Of a stretch of DNA of 63,271 nt, positions 8,217-17,679 are shown in pieces (the stretch's first letter is position 1; every line of letters starts with the position of its first letter). The DNA lies in contig JAZUMF010000110.1 of the NCBI GenBank assembly GCA_045603485.1, positions 1 through 63,271 on the forward strand, given 5' to 3'. The notes below the pieces were generated by a model. That model made no database searches, was not told the origin of the DNA, and saw only the letters and a list, made by a program, of their open reading frames with translations. This stretch comes from RGIG5952 sp045603485. Lineage in GTDB: Bacteria; Verrucomicrobiota; Kiritimatiellia; RFP12; JAAYLN01. The position numbers and the translations under genes are program-made.

Positions 8217-9857
8217 ATGTTTATCTACCACTTCAACCGAATGATCCGCAGCCGTATCCTTTGGCTTTTCTTCGCAATTATCATTGCCATTGCATTCCTG
8301 TCAGTTGACTCCTGCGTAGGGGGCGGTATGCCTACCAACGCAGCCAATGATAGCGCAGGAACAATCGGCGAAGAGCAGATTTCCTACAACGAGTATGAAC
8401 TTGCGTCCCGCTTCGTTCAAAATGCTACTCGTGACCTCTCGCCAGCTGCAACCGAAACACAAATTTGGGCCCACATCGCTGCGATGCACACAGCCAAAGA
8501 GCTTGGCATCTCCGTTTCAGCCAATGAAATTCGTGAAATGATTGCCCAAACCCCAGCCTTCCAGAGCGGAGGCGTCTTTGACATGAATCTCTATGTGGAG
8601 CTAATTACCCGACAGCTCGGAATTTCTCCTGCCGCATACGAGAGACTTCTTAACGATCAGATCACCCTCACTAAACTGATGACAGCGGTTTCAGCAGGCG
8701 CACCGGTTTCCAAGATGGCTATCGAGGATGAGACCGCAGCCCGTTCAGATATTTTCACGATCCGCTATGCAACGGTCTCCAACAAATATGCCGCTGTTGA
8801 GGTCAAGCCTTCAGATGCCGATCTTCAGGCATACTACAACGCCAACTCCAACAACTTCGCGTTACCTGACCGAGTCAAGGTCCGCTTCGTGTCACTCCCT
8901 GTCACCAATTTCACCGCCGGCATCGAAATCGCCGATGTAGACATTGAAGACTACTACGAGAGCGACCCGTCACAATATACCCGTCAGGGTACAAATGGCG
9001 TTGAGCAGCTAACCTTGGACGAGGCCCGCGAACAGATTCGCGAGGAGCTCGCGCTTATTGAAGCTCAGTACATTGCCGTCACCAACCTCGCCGCATTTAT
9101 GGATCAGGTTGCGACAAATGACCTCGAAACCTTTACATGGCGCGCAGAGGCCCGTGGCTTTAAGCCGACCGACACGCCGCTCTTTGCGTTGGATGCCCGC
9201 TATATCCGCGGTGTTGAATCCTCCGCCCGCGAAGAATTCCTCAACAGCGCGGCTGATCTTGACGCTTCCCGCGCCGATTCGCTCTATGGCATTGCAAGAG
9301 GCAAGCGCAATGTCTACCTTATGCGAATCGTAACGAACGAGGCTGCCCATATTCCGGCATTTGAATCGCTCAAGTCAACTCTATCACCTCTCGTAATCGC
9401 TGAAAAGCGTGCCGAGATGTTTGACACCTTCGCCAAAGAGATTAAGGGCAAGCTTGAGACCGCCACTGCAGGCAAGAGCTTTGATGCTGCTTGCAAAGAG
9501 CTGGCACTCAATGTTTCTACCTCAATCACCTTCTCGGCGTCAACAATCGCTTCCGAAATCTTTGACAATGCTCGGGCAATCGTTCCAGAGGTTATCCGTG
9601 TTAAGGAGGGCAAGCTCTCCGAGCCTATTGACATTTTCAATGGTGCCGCCATCGCGTATGTCGAGAAGCGCACTTCAGGTTCACCTTTTGAAGTTGCATC
9701 AACTCGCGTCACAGTTTCCGAGCAGCTCGGCAATATGCAGAACGGAGCATTCTTTACCGAATGGATGACATGGAATCTCCTCAACAAGGGATTCACCTCC
9801 AAGCGCCTTGATAGTCTTCTAAGCGAAGATTACGAGGAAGATGACTTTGAGGAATAA
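8217..9857 (+). CDS. PpiD/SurA-like membrane-anchored periplasmic foldase
   Basis: 546 residues. One N-terminal membrane helix (ILWLFFAIIIAIAFLSVDSC) anchors a periplasmic part. The SurA_N-type chaperone region starts with GTIGEEQISYNEYELASRF and includes the helix-rich SANEIREMIAQTPAF-SGGVFDMNLYVELI, typical of PpiD and SurA. The middle and C-terminal regions keep the PpiD layout (DLQAYYNANSNNFALPDRVKVRFV), but no clear parvulin signature is seen, so it may be a chaperone without isomerase activity, as in PpiD. The tail is acidic (EDYEEDDFEE). It lies downstream of the FecR-like gene and upstream of an acyl-CoA ligase. It probably assists folding of exported proteins. Confidence 0.75.
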   Translation: MFIYHFNRMIRSRILWLFFAIIIAIAFLSVDSCVGGGMPTNAANDSAGTIGEEQISYNEYELASRFVQNATRDLSPAATETQIWAHIAAMHTAKELGISVSANEIREMIAQTPAFQSGGVFDMNLYVELITRQLGISPAAYERLLNDQITLTKLMTAVSAGAPVSKMAIEDETAARSDIFTIRYATVSNKYAAVEVKPSDADLQAYYNANSNNFALPDRVKVRFVSLPVTNFTAGIEIADVDIEDYYESDPSQYTRQGTNGVEQLTLDEAREQIREELALIEAQYIAVTNLAAFMDQVATNDLETFTWRAEARGFKPTDTPLFALDARYIRGVESSAREEFLNSAADLDASRADSLYGIARGKRNVYLMRIVTNEAAHIPAFESLKSTLSPLVIAEKRAEMFDTFAKEIKGKLETATAGKSFDAACKELALNVSTSITFSASTIASEIFDNARAIVPEVIRVKEGKLSEPIDIFNGAAIAYVEKRTSGSPFEVASTRVTVSEQLGNMQNGAFFTEWMTWNLLNKGFTSKRLDSLLSEDYEEDDFEE

Positions 9858-9917
9858 AGTTCCAAAGGGGCTTCCAGGCTTCCTCCCCATAGATGATAAA
9901 CAGAAGCGAGACTAAAA

Positions 9918-11600
9918 ATGGAAAATACGATTCGTTCCCTCTTTGATGAAGCCGTTGAAAAGGCTTCATCAAAGGTTATGATGGAGTACCTTTTAGATGG
10001 CGAACGCAAGGCATTGACCTATTCCGAGACATATTCAACGGTGCGACGCCTCGCAGAACTCTTTAATGGTGCAGGTATAGATTCCCGAAAATATCCGGTT
10101 GCCCTGATTCTTGACAACTGTCATGAATGGATAGAAGCCTATTTGGCTCTTTCCTGCACTGCGATTCCGGTAGTACCGATGGATCCTAAGCTTCGCGCCG
10201 CCGAAGTGACCTACATCCTCAAGGATTCCGACACATGTGCAATCGTAACCGATGCCGCTCATATACCGCTTTTAGAGACTATACTTCCTGACCTGCCGCA
10301 AATAAAGACGCTCTTCTTCTATCACGACGACAACAAAGAAGTGCCTGCGGAAATTTGCGGACGCGTCTGCATATCGATTGCGCAGCGCGTTATGGTCGAC
10401 ACCAAACGCGCACTTACCAAAGACGGCACATACGCGACAACGGAACCCGCCGCTGACGACATTTGCGCAATCATATACACCTCTGGCACCACAGGGCAGC
10501 CCAAGGGTGCAATGATTACGCACGAAAACTTCTACTCTGATGTAAAGGGCACAGCGCAGGCGATTCCCATCTTCCGCTCGTCAGACAAGTTCCTGCTTGT
10601 ACTACCGCTCTTTCACTCATTCTCATTTACAGCAAACTTCCTGCTTTGCCTAAACTGCAAGGGAAGAATGCAGTTTGTGCGTTCAATACGCACCGTCGGC
10701 GAAGACATGAAGATATACTCGCCAACCGTTTTGATGGCGGTACCTTTGCTTGTCGAGAAATTTGCGTCAAAGATTGACAATGCCCTTCGAACCAATCGCG
10801 CACTTCTCCTTTTACAGGCCTTCCGATTAAGAGGTCTTGTCAAGCACCTCATCCTCCGCTCTCTCGGCGGGAAACTTCGTATAGTCGTTACAGGCGGTGC
10901 TCCATGCTCGCCTGAAATTATTGCGACAATGCGCCAATTCAGCATACCTGTCCTTGAAGGCTATGGACTTACCGAAGCCTCGCCCGTTGTTTCGGTTTGC
11001 CCGATAAATAAGGTAAAAATTGGCACAATCGGTCCTGCGCTCCCGAATATCGAGGCAAAAATCGACAATCCCAACGAGCAAGGCGTCGGAGAATTGATAA
11101 TTCGCGGCCCTATTGTTATGAAGGGCTATCTCAACCGTCCTGAAGACACCGCTGAAGCGCTTATTGATGGCTGGCTCCACACGGGTGACCTCGCCTCTAT
11201 CGACGCTGAAGGCTTTATTACCATTCGAGGCCGCAAAAAATCTCTTATCGTCAACCGCGAGGGTAAAAACATCTATCCTGAAGAGGTTGAGCTCTGCATT
11301 GGCCGCGACGACAGACTTCTTGATATTATCGTCCTCGGCTATCGCGACCAGCAAGAGGTAGGCGAAAAGGTCGGAGCGATAATAGTTCCCAATGTCGAGA
11401 AATTCGTAAAGGCGGACGGCACGCAAATGTCAGAGGCAGAAATTGACTCTGAGGTTCGTGCGATTGTCCAAACGCAATGCGGCGACCTCGCCACATACAA
11501 GCATCCTCGCAAGGTTGAAGTTCGCTTTGAGCCATTGAAGCGCACCGCCGCAATGAAGATACAGCGCAAGGTCTATCAAGGACAGCTCGACCGCCCTTAA
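9918..11600 (+). CDS. Long-chain fatty acid-CoA ligase-like AMP-binding enzyme
   Basis: 560 residues, usual for FadD-type enzymes. ATP/AMP motifs: ICAIIYTSGTTGQPKGAM (P-loop, about residues 187-204), GYGLTEASPVVSV (about 350), GWLHTGDLASIDAEGFITIRG (hinge, about 420) and KSLIVNREGKNIYPEEVE. The C-terminal catalytic lysine is in AAMKIQRKVYQ. It activates a carboxylic acid, probably a fatty acid, by adenylation and transfer to CoA. The acid itself cannot be read from the sequence. The start ATG is 60 bases after the foldase gene. Family assignment is secure; chain length and role (phospholipid recycling or degradation) are open. Confidence 0.85.
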   Translation: MENTIRSLFDEAVEKASSKVMMEYLLDGERKALTYSETYSTVRRLAELFNGAGIDSRKYPVALILDNCHEWIEAYLALSCTAIPVVPMDPKLRAAEVTYILKDSDTCAIVTDAAHIPLLETILPDLPQIKTLFFYHDDNKEVPAEICGRVCISIAQRVMVDTKRALTKDGTYATTEPAADDICAIIYTSGTTGQPKGAMITHENFYSDVKGTAQAIPIFRSSDKFLLVLPLFHSFSFTANFLLCLNCKGRMQFVRSIRTVGEDMKIYSPTVLMAVPLLVEKFASKIDNALRTNRALLLLQAFRLRGLVKHLILRSLGGKLRIVVTGGAPCSPEIIATMRQFSIPVLEGYGLTEASPVVSVCPINKVKIGTIGPALPNIEAKIDNPNEQGVGELIIRGPIVMKGYLNRPEDTAEALIDGWLHTGDLASIDAEGFITIRGRKKSLIVNREGKNIYPEEVELCIGRDDRLLDIIVLGYRDQQEVGEKVGAIIVPNVEKFVKADGTQMSEAEIDSEVRAIVQTQCGDLATYKHPRKVEVRFEPLKRTAAMKIQRKVYQGQLDRP

Positions 11601-11647
11601 TACCGTTGCACAATCCCTTTTACCTAAACTTTCAGGAGAAGTATAAA

Positions 11648-12568
11648 ATGAAGCCAACACTACTCGTACTTGCAGCCGGCATGGGAAGCCGTTACGGCGG
11701 TCTAAAGCAGATGGATCCCGTCGGGCCATCTGGCGAAACCATTCTCGATTATTCTGTCTACGATGCTATTCAGGCCGGTTTTGACAAGGTTGTGTTTGTC
11801 ATCCGCCATGACTTCGAAGAGGCGTTCCGTAAGCTTGCCGCAGAAAAGTATCAAGGCCGCATCAAGGTTGACTTTGCCTTCCAAGACCTTACCGATTTAC
11901 CCAACGGTCGCAAGCCACCCGAAGGCAGAGAGAAGCCATGGGGAACCGGCCATGCCGTGCGTGCCGCCCGTGATGTTATCGATGCGCCCTTTGCAATGAT
12001 TAACGCCGATGACTTCTATGGTCGCGACCCGTATGTCAGGCTTGCCGGATTTCTCTCTCAGCTTTCAAATTCACGCACTCCTGCCGCAGTCGAAAAAATC
12101 TGCATGGCGGGATACAATCTCACACAGACACTCTCCGAAAACGGCAGCGTCGCACGCGGAATTTGCGAAGTCGACGCAGAAAGCAAACTCATTACAGTCG
12201 TCGAGCGCACAAAGATAGCACAAGAGGCAGACGGTCTCTTCAACACCGAAGCCGACGGTTCAAAACTTAAGCTCAGAGGGGATGAAATCGTCTCCATGAA
12301 CTTCTGGGGATTCACACCGGCTCTATTCACATTGATGGAAGAGCAGTTTGGTGAATGGCTTGACGCAAACGGCAATGAGCTTAAATCAGAGTGGTATATT
12401 CCGCTTGTAGTGAACACGCTCCTCAATCAGAAAAAGGCAACGGTCGATGTTCTCAATGTTGATGCCCGCTGGTTTGGCGTAACATACCGCGAGGATCGCC
12501 CCGGAACGGTAGCGGCAATACGCAAGCTGGTCGACGAGGGCGTCTATCCGGAAAATCTCTGGAAGTAA
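11648..12568 (+). CDS. Sugar-phosphate nucleotidyltransferase family protein
   Basis: 306 residues from ATG 11648, chosen because CAGGAGAAG lies directly before it; the frame is open further upstream. The N-terminus LVLAAGMGSRYGGLKQMDPV is the signature of NTP-transferases (Gly-rich loop, then Lys), and INADDFYGRDP carries the metal-binding aspartates. These enzymes join a sugar-1-phosphate to a nucleoside triphosphate, giving an activated sugar. Its subfamily (a stand-alone protein lacking a C-terminal beta-helix) is not one I can tie to a particular sugar. It sits between an acyl-CoA ligase and an ABC-F gene, away from the glycan clusters, so the context is not informative. Confidence 0.8.
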   Translation: MKPTLLVLAAGMGSRYGGLKQMDPVGPSGETILDYSVYDAIQAGFDKVVFVIRHDFEEAFRKLAAEKYQGRIKVDFAFQDLTDLPNGRKPPEGREKPWGTGHAVRAARDVIDAPFAMINADDFYGRDPYVRLAGFLSQLSNSRTPAAVEKICMAGYNLTQTLSENGSVARGICEVDAESKLITVVERTKIAQEADGLFNTEADGSKLKLRGDEIVSMNFWGFTPALFTLMEEQFGEWLDANGNELKSEWYIPLVVNTLLNQKKATVDVLNVDARWFGVTYREDRPGTVAAIRKLVDEGVYPENLWK

Positions 12569-12619
12569 AGCAACACTGCGGCAACCTTAGGGTTGTCGCT
12601 CTCAGCATTAGGAAGCATC

Positions 12620-14605
12620 GTGGTTGAATTAACCGAAGTATCTGTCCATTTTGGAACTCAAGATGTCCTTGAAAATGTTTCACTTAGAGTCCATCAGGGT
12701 GAGCGAATCGGCATCGTAGGTCCAAATGGCGCCGGCAAATCTACGCTATTTCAGTTGATACTCGGCTCCCTTGAACCAGACCACGGAGTAGTTCGTGTAC
12801 GCTCGGGAATCGCAATCGGACACGCCCGCCAGCACCCTGAGCCATCGCATGAAGCAGAATCTCTCGTCGAATATGCCATGCGCGGAGTACCTCGCTTCCA
12901 CGACCTTGAGGTCCGCATATCCGAGCTGCAAAAATCGGTCGACGCCGAAGAGGAGCCAACCGCAAAAGCGAAACTCCTCCGCATATTGGGTGAAGCACAA
13001 TCTGAATTTGAACAGTTAGGCGGCTTTGACCTGCAAACCCGCGTCCAAGAGGCACTTGGCGGACTTGGTTTTGAGAAAGAAGCCTTTTCAAACCCCTTCA
13101 AGTCATTTTCGGGCGGATGGAGAATGAGAGCAGAGCTAGCGCGCATTCTGGCATCAAAGCCAGAACTGCTGCTCCTCGACGAACCCTCAAACTACCTTGA
13201 CATCCCAGCCGTTGAGTGGCTTCAAAGGTTTCTACGCTCATATGACGGAACACTCCTCATAATTTCACATGACCGCTACCTCCTTCGCTCACTAACTAAA
13301 ATCACAGTTGAAGTTGACGCAGGGACGGTAACGCGTTATTCCGGCGACTTCGATTACTACATGAAGACACGCGATGAGCGCATCGCTTCTCTTGTAGCGG
13401 CCAAAGCAAATCAAGACAGACGCAAAGCAGAGCTCGAACGCTTCATCGACCGCTTTAAGGCTCAGGCGACAAAGGCCAGCCAAGCGCAAAGCCGCATAAA
13501 ACAACTTGAAAAGATGGAAGAAATCGTCCTTCCTAAACGGCTTTCAAGCGCGGGTAAAATGCGACTCGCTCCGGCCCCACACTGCGGAGAAGAGGTTATT
13601 CGACTCGAAGATGTCTCATTTGCATACGACAAAACCAAGCCGCCGATTCTCAAAGATGTCAATATCAGAATCAGCCGTAAAGACCGTATAGGCATCGTCG
13701 GCTTCAACGGAATGGGTAAGACAACCCTACTCCGCATCTTGGCAGGCACACGCGAAGTGACATCAGGACAACGCGTTGAAGGCTATAAAGTCCAAATAGG
13801 ATACCAGTCGCAAGAGTTTGCCGAAACAATCGATCCTGCGGTCACGGTAATCGGCTTTGCAAAACGGTGTGCCCCTGGAATGCCAGAAAAAGACCTTCGC
13901 ACACAGCTGGGCGGCTTCGGCTTTACCACAGAAGATATTGATAAACAGGCAGGCGTCCTTAGCGGTGGTGAAAAAATACGCTTGGCTTTCTTTGCGCTCT
14001 TTATCTCCCCGCGCAACTTCCTCCTCCTTGACGAGCCCACAACCCACCTTGACCTTGAAGGCAGGCGCTCATTAGAATCAGCCCTCCAAAAATATGACGG
14101 CACTCTATGCGTTGTCAGTCACGATGTCGAATTTATCCGCGCGGTTGCGACCTCCATCCTTTGGATATCACCGGAAGGGGTAAAGCTTTACCCAGGAAAT
14201 TACGATGAATTTCGCGAATGGCTCGCCAACCGCAAGCCAAACGACGCTCAACGGGAAGCGGTGATTGAAAAGCCGCAAGAGCCGCAGAACAGGCAAAACT
14301 TATCATCCAAAGACCTACGCCGCGCCAAGGCAGAGCTGCGTGCAAAGATGCAACCCAAAATGGCGCCCCTGAAAAGACGCGTTGAAGCGGCAGAGAAGAA
14401 AATAGAAGCTCTCGAGGCCGAAGAAAAAGAATTAACAGCCAAGCTTTCTTCCGGCGACACATCAATAGACTATGCCCAAACAGGCTCGCAGCTCCGCAAT
14501 GTACAGATGCAGCTTCATATGACCGCACTTGAGTGGGAAGAAGCCGCATCCGCACTGGAAGAGCTCCAAAAGCAGCTCGACGAAGCGCAAGAAGAATTGC
14601 AGTAA
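12620..14605 (+). CDS. ABC-F family ATPase (YheS/Uup-like)
   Basis: 661 residues. The GTG at 12620 is preferred because TTAGGAA (12608-12614) sits 5 bases upstream; the open frame extends to TTG 12593. Two complete ATPase cassettes without membrane segments: Walker A GPNGAGKST and GFNGMGKTT, signatures FSGGWRMRAELARIL and LSGGEKIRLAFFALF, and Walker B LLLDEPSNYLD and LLLDEPTTHLD. A charged linker lies between them, and a C-terminal coiled coil (KAELRAKMQPKMAPLKRRVE onward) resembles YheS or Uup. ABC-F proteins act on the ribosome to resolve stalling or, in some members, to protect from antibiotics; nothing here indicates resistance. It converges on the paaK-like gene with a 16-base gap. Confidence 0.85.
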   Translation: MVELTEVSVHFGTQDVLENVSLRVHQGERIGIVGPNGAGKSTLFQLILGSLEPDHGVVRVRSGIAIGHARQHPEPSHEAESLVEYAMRGVPRFHDLEVRISELQKSVDAEEEPTAKAKLLRILGEAQSEFEQLGGFDLQTRVQEALGGLGFEKEAFSNPFKSFSGGWRMRAELARILASKPELLLLDEPSNYLDIPAVEWLQRFLRSYDGTLLIISHDRYLLRSLTKITVEVDAGTVTRYSGDFDYYMKTRDERIASLVAAKANQDRRKAELERFIDRFKAQATKASQAQSRIKQLEKMEEIVLPKRLSSAGKMRLAPAPHCGEEVIRLEDVSFAYDKTKPPILKDVNIRISRKDRIGIVGFNGMGKTTLLRILAGTREVTSGQRVEGYKVQIGYQSQEFAETIDPAVTVIGFAKRCAPGMPEKDLRTQLGGFGFTTEDIDKQAGVLSGGEKIRLAFFALFISPRNFLLLDEPTTHLDLEGRRSLESALQKYDGTLCVVSHDVEFIRAVATSILWISPEGVKLYPGNYDEFREWLANRKPNDAQREAVIEKPQEPQNRQNLSSKDLRRAKAELRAKMQPKMAPLKRRVEAAEKKIEALEAEEKELTAKLSSGDTSIDYAQTGSQLRNVQMQLHMTALEWEEAASALEELQKQLDEAQEELQ

Positions 14606-14621
14606 TTGCAAGTTTGCAGAA

Positions 14622-15965
14622 CTAATCGCGCGGGCGCAAATCCATCACGCGCTTAATCTTACCTTCGCTGCGGGGAAGCGTATTAGGCTCGGCAAGAGTG
14701 ACCTTCGCATTGATATTGATAATGTGCTGAATAGCACCGCCGATGCGCCTGCGAAGTGCTTCAAGAGACTTGATATCATCACTGAAAGTCTCGGATGTCA
14801 CCTCAACCTTAACCTCAAGAGTATCAAGGTCGCCAATACGGTCAACGATAATCTGATAGTGAGGAAGAACCTTATCTACAGAAAGAAGAGCACTCTCAAT
14901 CTGCGACGGGAAGACATTGACACCGCGGATGATAAGCATATCATCGCTACGGGCGCTGACACGCTCTATGCGGCGCATCGTACGGCCGCAAGGGCAAATG
15001 CCCGTCTTGATACGGGAAATATCGCGCGTACGGTAACGGAGCATCGGAGTGCCGGTACGGTCAAGTGTCGTAAAGACAAGCTCACCCTCCTCGCCGTCAG
15101 GTAAAGGCTCAAGAGTATCCGGATCGATAATCTCAGGATAGAAATGATCCTCGAAGACATGGAGACCGGTACGATGCTGACAATCACCCGCAACACCGGG
15201 ACCTGAAATTTCGGTAAGGCCATAAATATCGTGGGCACAGATACCTGTCAACGATTCGATCTTCTCACGCATTGCCTGCGTCCAAGGCTCGGCACCGAAG
15301 ACACCATGCTTAAGCTTTGTATCACGGCGGAAGTCCATCCCGGCCTTGATACCCTCATCGATAAGGTGCAAGAAGTAGCTTGGGGTACAAGCAATAGCCG
15401 TCACGCCCAAATCGCGCATAAGCATAAGCTGTCGCTCAGTGTTGCCGCCCGAAGTAGGAAGCACCGAACATCCAAGACCCTCACCTGCGTAATGGGCCCC
15501 AAGACCGCCCGTAAAAAGACCGTAGCCATAGGAAACCTGCAGAACATCGCTAGAGCGCAAACCAAACATCGCAAAGGCGCGCATTGCACCATTACGCCAA
15601 ACCTCAATATCGTTATGGGTATTGGTTATGACAATAGGCTTACCAGTAGTACCAGAAGAGCAGTGGAAACGGACAACCTCAGACATATCCGCCGCATTCA
15701 GACCGAGAGGATACTCATCGCGCAAATCGGTCTTTTTCATGAAAGGGAGAAGTCTGATATCCTTAAGAGTTTTTATATGCTCAGGTCTAACCCCGCGCTC
15801 ATCCATACGGCGGCGGGTAAGGGGAACGCGCTCGTAAACAAGCTTGACTGTAGCCTTTAAACGATGGAGCTGCATTGCAGCAAGTTCTTCTCTGGGCATA
15901 TAATCCAATGCTGAAATAGGATGCACAGGAATATCCACATCATGAGCAAACTCATAAGGCGACAT
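14622..15965 (-). CDS. Phenylacetate-CoA ligase-like AMP-binding enzyme
   Basis: 447 residues, the length of PaaK. Motifs: VRFHCSSGTTGKPIVITNTH (P-loop), HDIYGLTEISGPGVAGDCQ, MLRYRTRDISRI, and the C-terminal RPRD after GKIKRVMD (catalytic Lys). PaaK-type enzymes make aryl-CoA thioesters. No other paa catabolic gene is present, and in gut anaerobes such enzymes often occur with aromatic amino-acid fermentation (indolepyruvate oxidoreductase), not seen here. The substrate is therefore open. The upstream ribosome-binding site is weak, and a start at the internal MPREEL (about 60 bases in) is possible. A tRNA-Thr gene lies 24 bases before its start, on the same strand. Confidence 0.85.
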   Translation of the reverse strand: MSPYEFAHDVDIPVHPISALDYMPREELAAMQLHRLKATVKLVYERVPLTRRRMDERGVRPEHIKTLKDIRLLPFMKKTDLRDEYPLGLNAADMSEVVRFHCSSGTTGKPIVITNTHNDIEVWRNGAMRAFAMFGLRSSDVLQVSYGYGLFTGGLGAHYAGEGLGCSVLPTSGGNTERQLMLMRDLGVTAIACTPSYFLHLIDEGIKAGMDFRRDTKLKHGVFGAEPWTQAMREKIESLTGICAHDIYGLTEISGPGVAGDCQHRTGLHVFEDHFYPEIIDPDTLEPLPDGEEGELVFTTLDRTGTPMLRYRTRDISRIKTGICPCGRTMRRIERVSARSDDMLIIRGVNVFPSQIESALLSVDKVLPHYQIIVDRIGDLDTLEVKVEVTSETFSDDIKSLEALRRRIGGAIQHIININAKVTLAEPNTLPRSEGKIKRVMDLRPRD

Positions 15966-15989
15966 ACTAAAATTCCACCAGAGGGATGG

Positions 15990-16062
15990 AGCCAGCAGTC
16001 GGGATCGAACCGACGACCTGCTGATTACAAATCAGCTGCTCTACCAGCTGAGCTATACTGGC
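15990..16062 (-). tRNA. tRNA-Thr (anticodon UGU)
   Basis: Read on the minus strand, all arms fold. The acceptor GCCAGTA pairs with TGCTGGC (one G-T), the D stem is GCTC/GAGC, the anticodon stem GCTGA/TCAGC carries loop TTTGTAA (anticodon TGT), the variable loop is short, and the T stem GTCGG/CCGAC has loop TTCGATC. It is 73 bases with the discriminator base, and no CCA is encoded. It is upstream of the paaK-like gene on the same strand. Confidence 0.95.
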
Positions 16063-16282
16063 AATTAAAAAAGGCAGTTGAAGATTCAGATACTTCTACT
16101 TCTCGGAGTAATCTCACGCCATGAGCATCGCATGAAATCCCTCATTGCATTCGGCGAAACCCGAAATGACGCTACTGCCAACACTTTCTATATTACCACA
16201 AGCGCAGTTAAAATGCAAATGTTTTCTCTAATTTCATGCAAACTTCTTCTAAATTAAGTGAACCTAAAAGGGCAGTTCGCTT

Positions 16283-17620
16283 CTAGCTTAGCCTCGCCCA
16301 TCTACCCTTCACGCCACCAACCAATCTTCTCCACCACTTTGATTTGTTCCGCACCGTAATCTCATTTTGGTATTTCTCTCTCAAAAATGCCAAAGTTGTA
16401 GCCTCCTCAATACACTCAGGATCCAAAAACGCATCAATCCTCGCCATAAGTTGAGTTACATTTAAAGGGCCATCTGCAATCTCTCTATAAATCGCAATCG
16501 CCCTCAAGAGATTTTCCACCCCAAAACCACTACCGCTATTGCATCTATCATCTAAACTTGAGATGTACTTTTTATCACTTTTATCATCTTTACTATCACC
16601 TTCACCTATCTTAAACCTCTTGCATAACCTCTCAAATAGCACCTCATCTACAATATGATTTTTGTTCCGCGCTGTAATCTCATTTTTATTATTCGATAAT
16701 GCAGAATATTTATTTTCAATAGATTGTGAATTACAACAAAAATGAGGCTTTTCAATGAATTTTGATTTTCCGCCTGACTTTTCAAAAGACTTTGACTCTT
16801 CACTTATAAGAACTGCTTCGGTGGGGATGGGGTCATCAAGTTCTACCAGTTGCCTTAGCTTTTTTGCCATTGCTTTATATCGCATTATCGTAGAATACTT
16901 TTGTAGAAGCAGCGGTATATTCTCAGCAAGCCATCCCTTTATCCCCGCATTTCGCCCGGCAATTCTTCCATTTTGAAATCGCAATTCATTATCGACATAA
17001 CACTCTAAATCATGGATTAGACTACCTAAGTGTATCGCCGCTTCCTTTGAATCCTTACGGTGCATAAAGGCATCAAGAATAGCCTCCTTGCTAGGACAGT
17101 CACTAATCGTAGTACGGCTCAAAATGCGCCTACGCTCCCTGGCTAATTCCCTACGACGGATATTCTCCTTTTCGTAATACTTAGGACGAATAGCTTTGCG
17201 CTTGAGGTTTGATGCCGAATTGCCTATCGCTTTTATTAGTAACTCTAAAGCGCAATATCTAACTGCTGGTGACGAGCCACTAGAAACGACAATGTATGAA
17301 AGTATCAGGGATGCTAAGATTGTTCTAAGCTTGGGAGCTTTTGATAGTGGATTCTTTTTACCTAAGAGTCTAAAATATTTTTCGGCACATATTTTAGTCA
17401 AGCGGTCATACGCAAGAAGGTATGCCATGCTGATGCTGCAATAGCCTTCTTTTATCCAAAGATCCGCCTCGCCATCAGTAACTTCACATAAATCGCCCAA
17501 TGCTCTTGCGATTTCTTCTTTGCGCTTTTGCTGACGCTTAAAACGCATCTCTTCCTGGCGAAGCTCTTCGCTTGCAAGTTTCCTAACATTCAAATAATAT
17601 GACTTCTTATCCATAACCAA
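16283..17620 (-). CDS. Unrecognised 445-residue protein carrying two in-frame copies of a 26-bp repeat
   Basis: No family is recognised. The N-terminus is a highly charged helix (about residues 15-45, ELRQEEMRFKRQQKRKEEIA). A basic region follows near 145-170 (KYYEKENIRRRELARERRR). A conserved-looking block at about 210-265 includes GRIAGRNAGIKGWLAENIPL and YSTIMRYKAMAKKLRQL, and a polar Ser/Asn/Lys-rich linker comes after it. There is no signal peptide or membrane helix, so it is probably cytoplasmic and possibly nucleic-acid binding, judging only from charge. Two copies of the 26-bp repeat are translated in the same phase as NEITARNK (16661-16686) and NEITVRNK (16343-16368), the second close to the C-terminus. 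The gene is AT-rich. A decayed relative lies upstream in opposite orientation. It may be a lineage-specific expanded family; function unknown. Confidence 0.6.
   Translation of the reverse strand: MVMDKKSYYLNVRKLASEELRQEEMRFKRQQKRKEEIARALGDLCEVTDGEADLWIKEGYCSISMAYLLAYDRLTKICAEKYFRLLGKKNPLSKAPKLRTILASLILSYIVVSSGSSPAVRYCALELLIKAIGNSASNLKRKAIRPKYYEKENIRRRELARERRRILSRTTISDCPSKEAILDAFMHRKDSKEAAIHLGSLIHDLECYVDNELRFQNGRIAGRNAGIKGWLAENIPLLLQKYSTIMRYKAMAKKLRQLVELDDPIPTEAVLISEESKSFEKSGGKSKFIEKPHFCCNSQSIENKYSALSNNKNEITARNKNHIVDEVLFERLCKRFKIGEGDSKDDKSDKKYISSLDDRCNSGSGFGVENLLRAIAIYREIADGPLNVTQLMARIDAFLDPECIEEATTLAFLREKYQNEITVRNKSKWWRRLVGGVKGRWARLS
16343..16368 (-). repeat. 26-bp repeat, copy A (in coding sequence)
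   Basis: Minus strand AAAATGAGATTAC then GGTGCGGAACAAA. Translated as NEITVRNK near the C-terminus of the unknown gene. Confidence 0.9.
16661..16686 (-). repeat. 26-bp repeat, copy B (in coding sequence)
   Basis: Minus strand AAAATGAGATTAC then AGCGCGGAACAAA. Translated as NEITARNK; the only copy with C at position 16. Similarity with copy D extends about 20 bases further upstream (TTA-CGAATAATAA). Confidence 0.9.
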
Positions 17621-17679
17621 GCCTCACTAAAACCATCACTTCTAAAAATATACCACACCAAAAAATACAACGCAACAAT

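Noticed and set aside
10827..11426. 199-residue minus-strand frame inside the acyl-CoA ligase gene
   Set aside because: Antisense shadow; the plus strand carries all AMP-binding motifs.
12620..14605. Antibiotic-resistance ABC-F protein
   Set aside because: The C-terminal coiled coil and overall layout resemble housekeeping YheS/Uup; no resistance-type long interdomain loop was recognised.
15231..15860. 209-residue plus-strand frame inside the paaK-like gene
   Set aside because: Shadow of the minus-strand gene; no recognisable domain.
14622..15965. Phenylacetate degradation pathway
   Set aside because: No paaABCDE, paaG, paaZ or similar gene is nearby; a single ligase is not enough.
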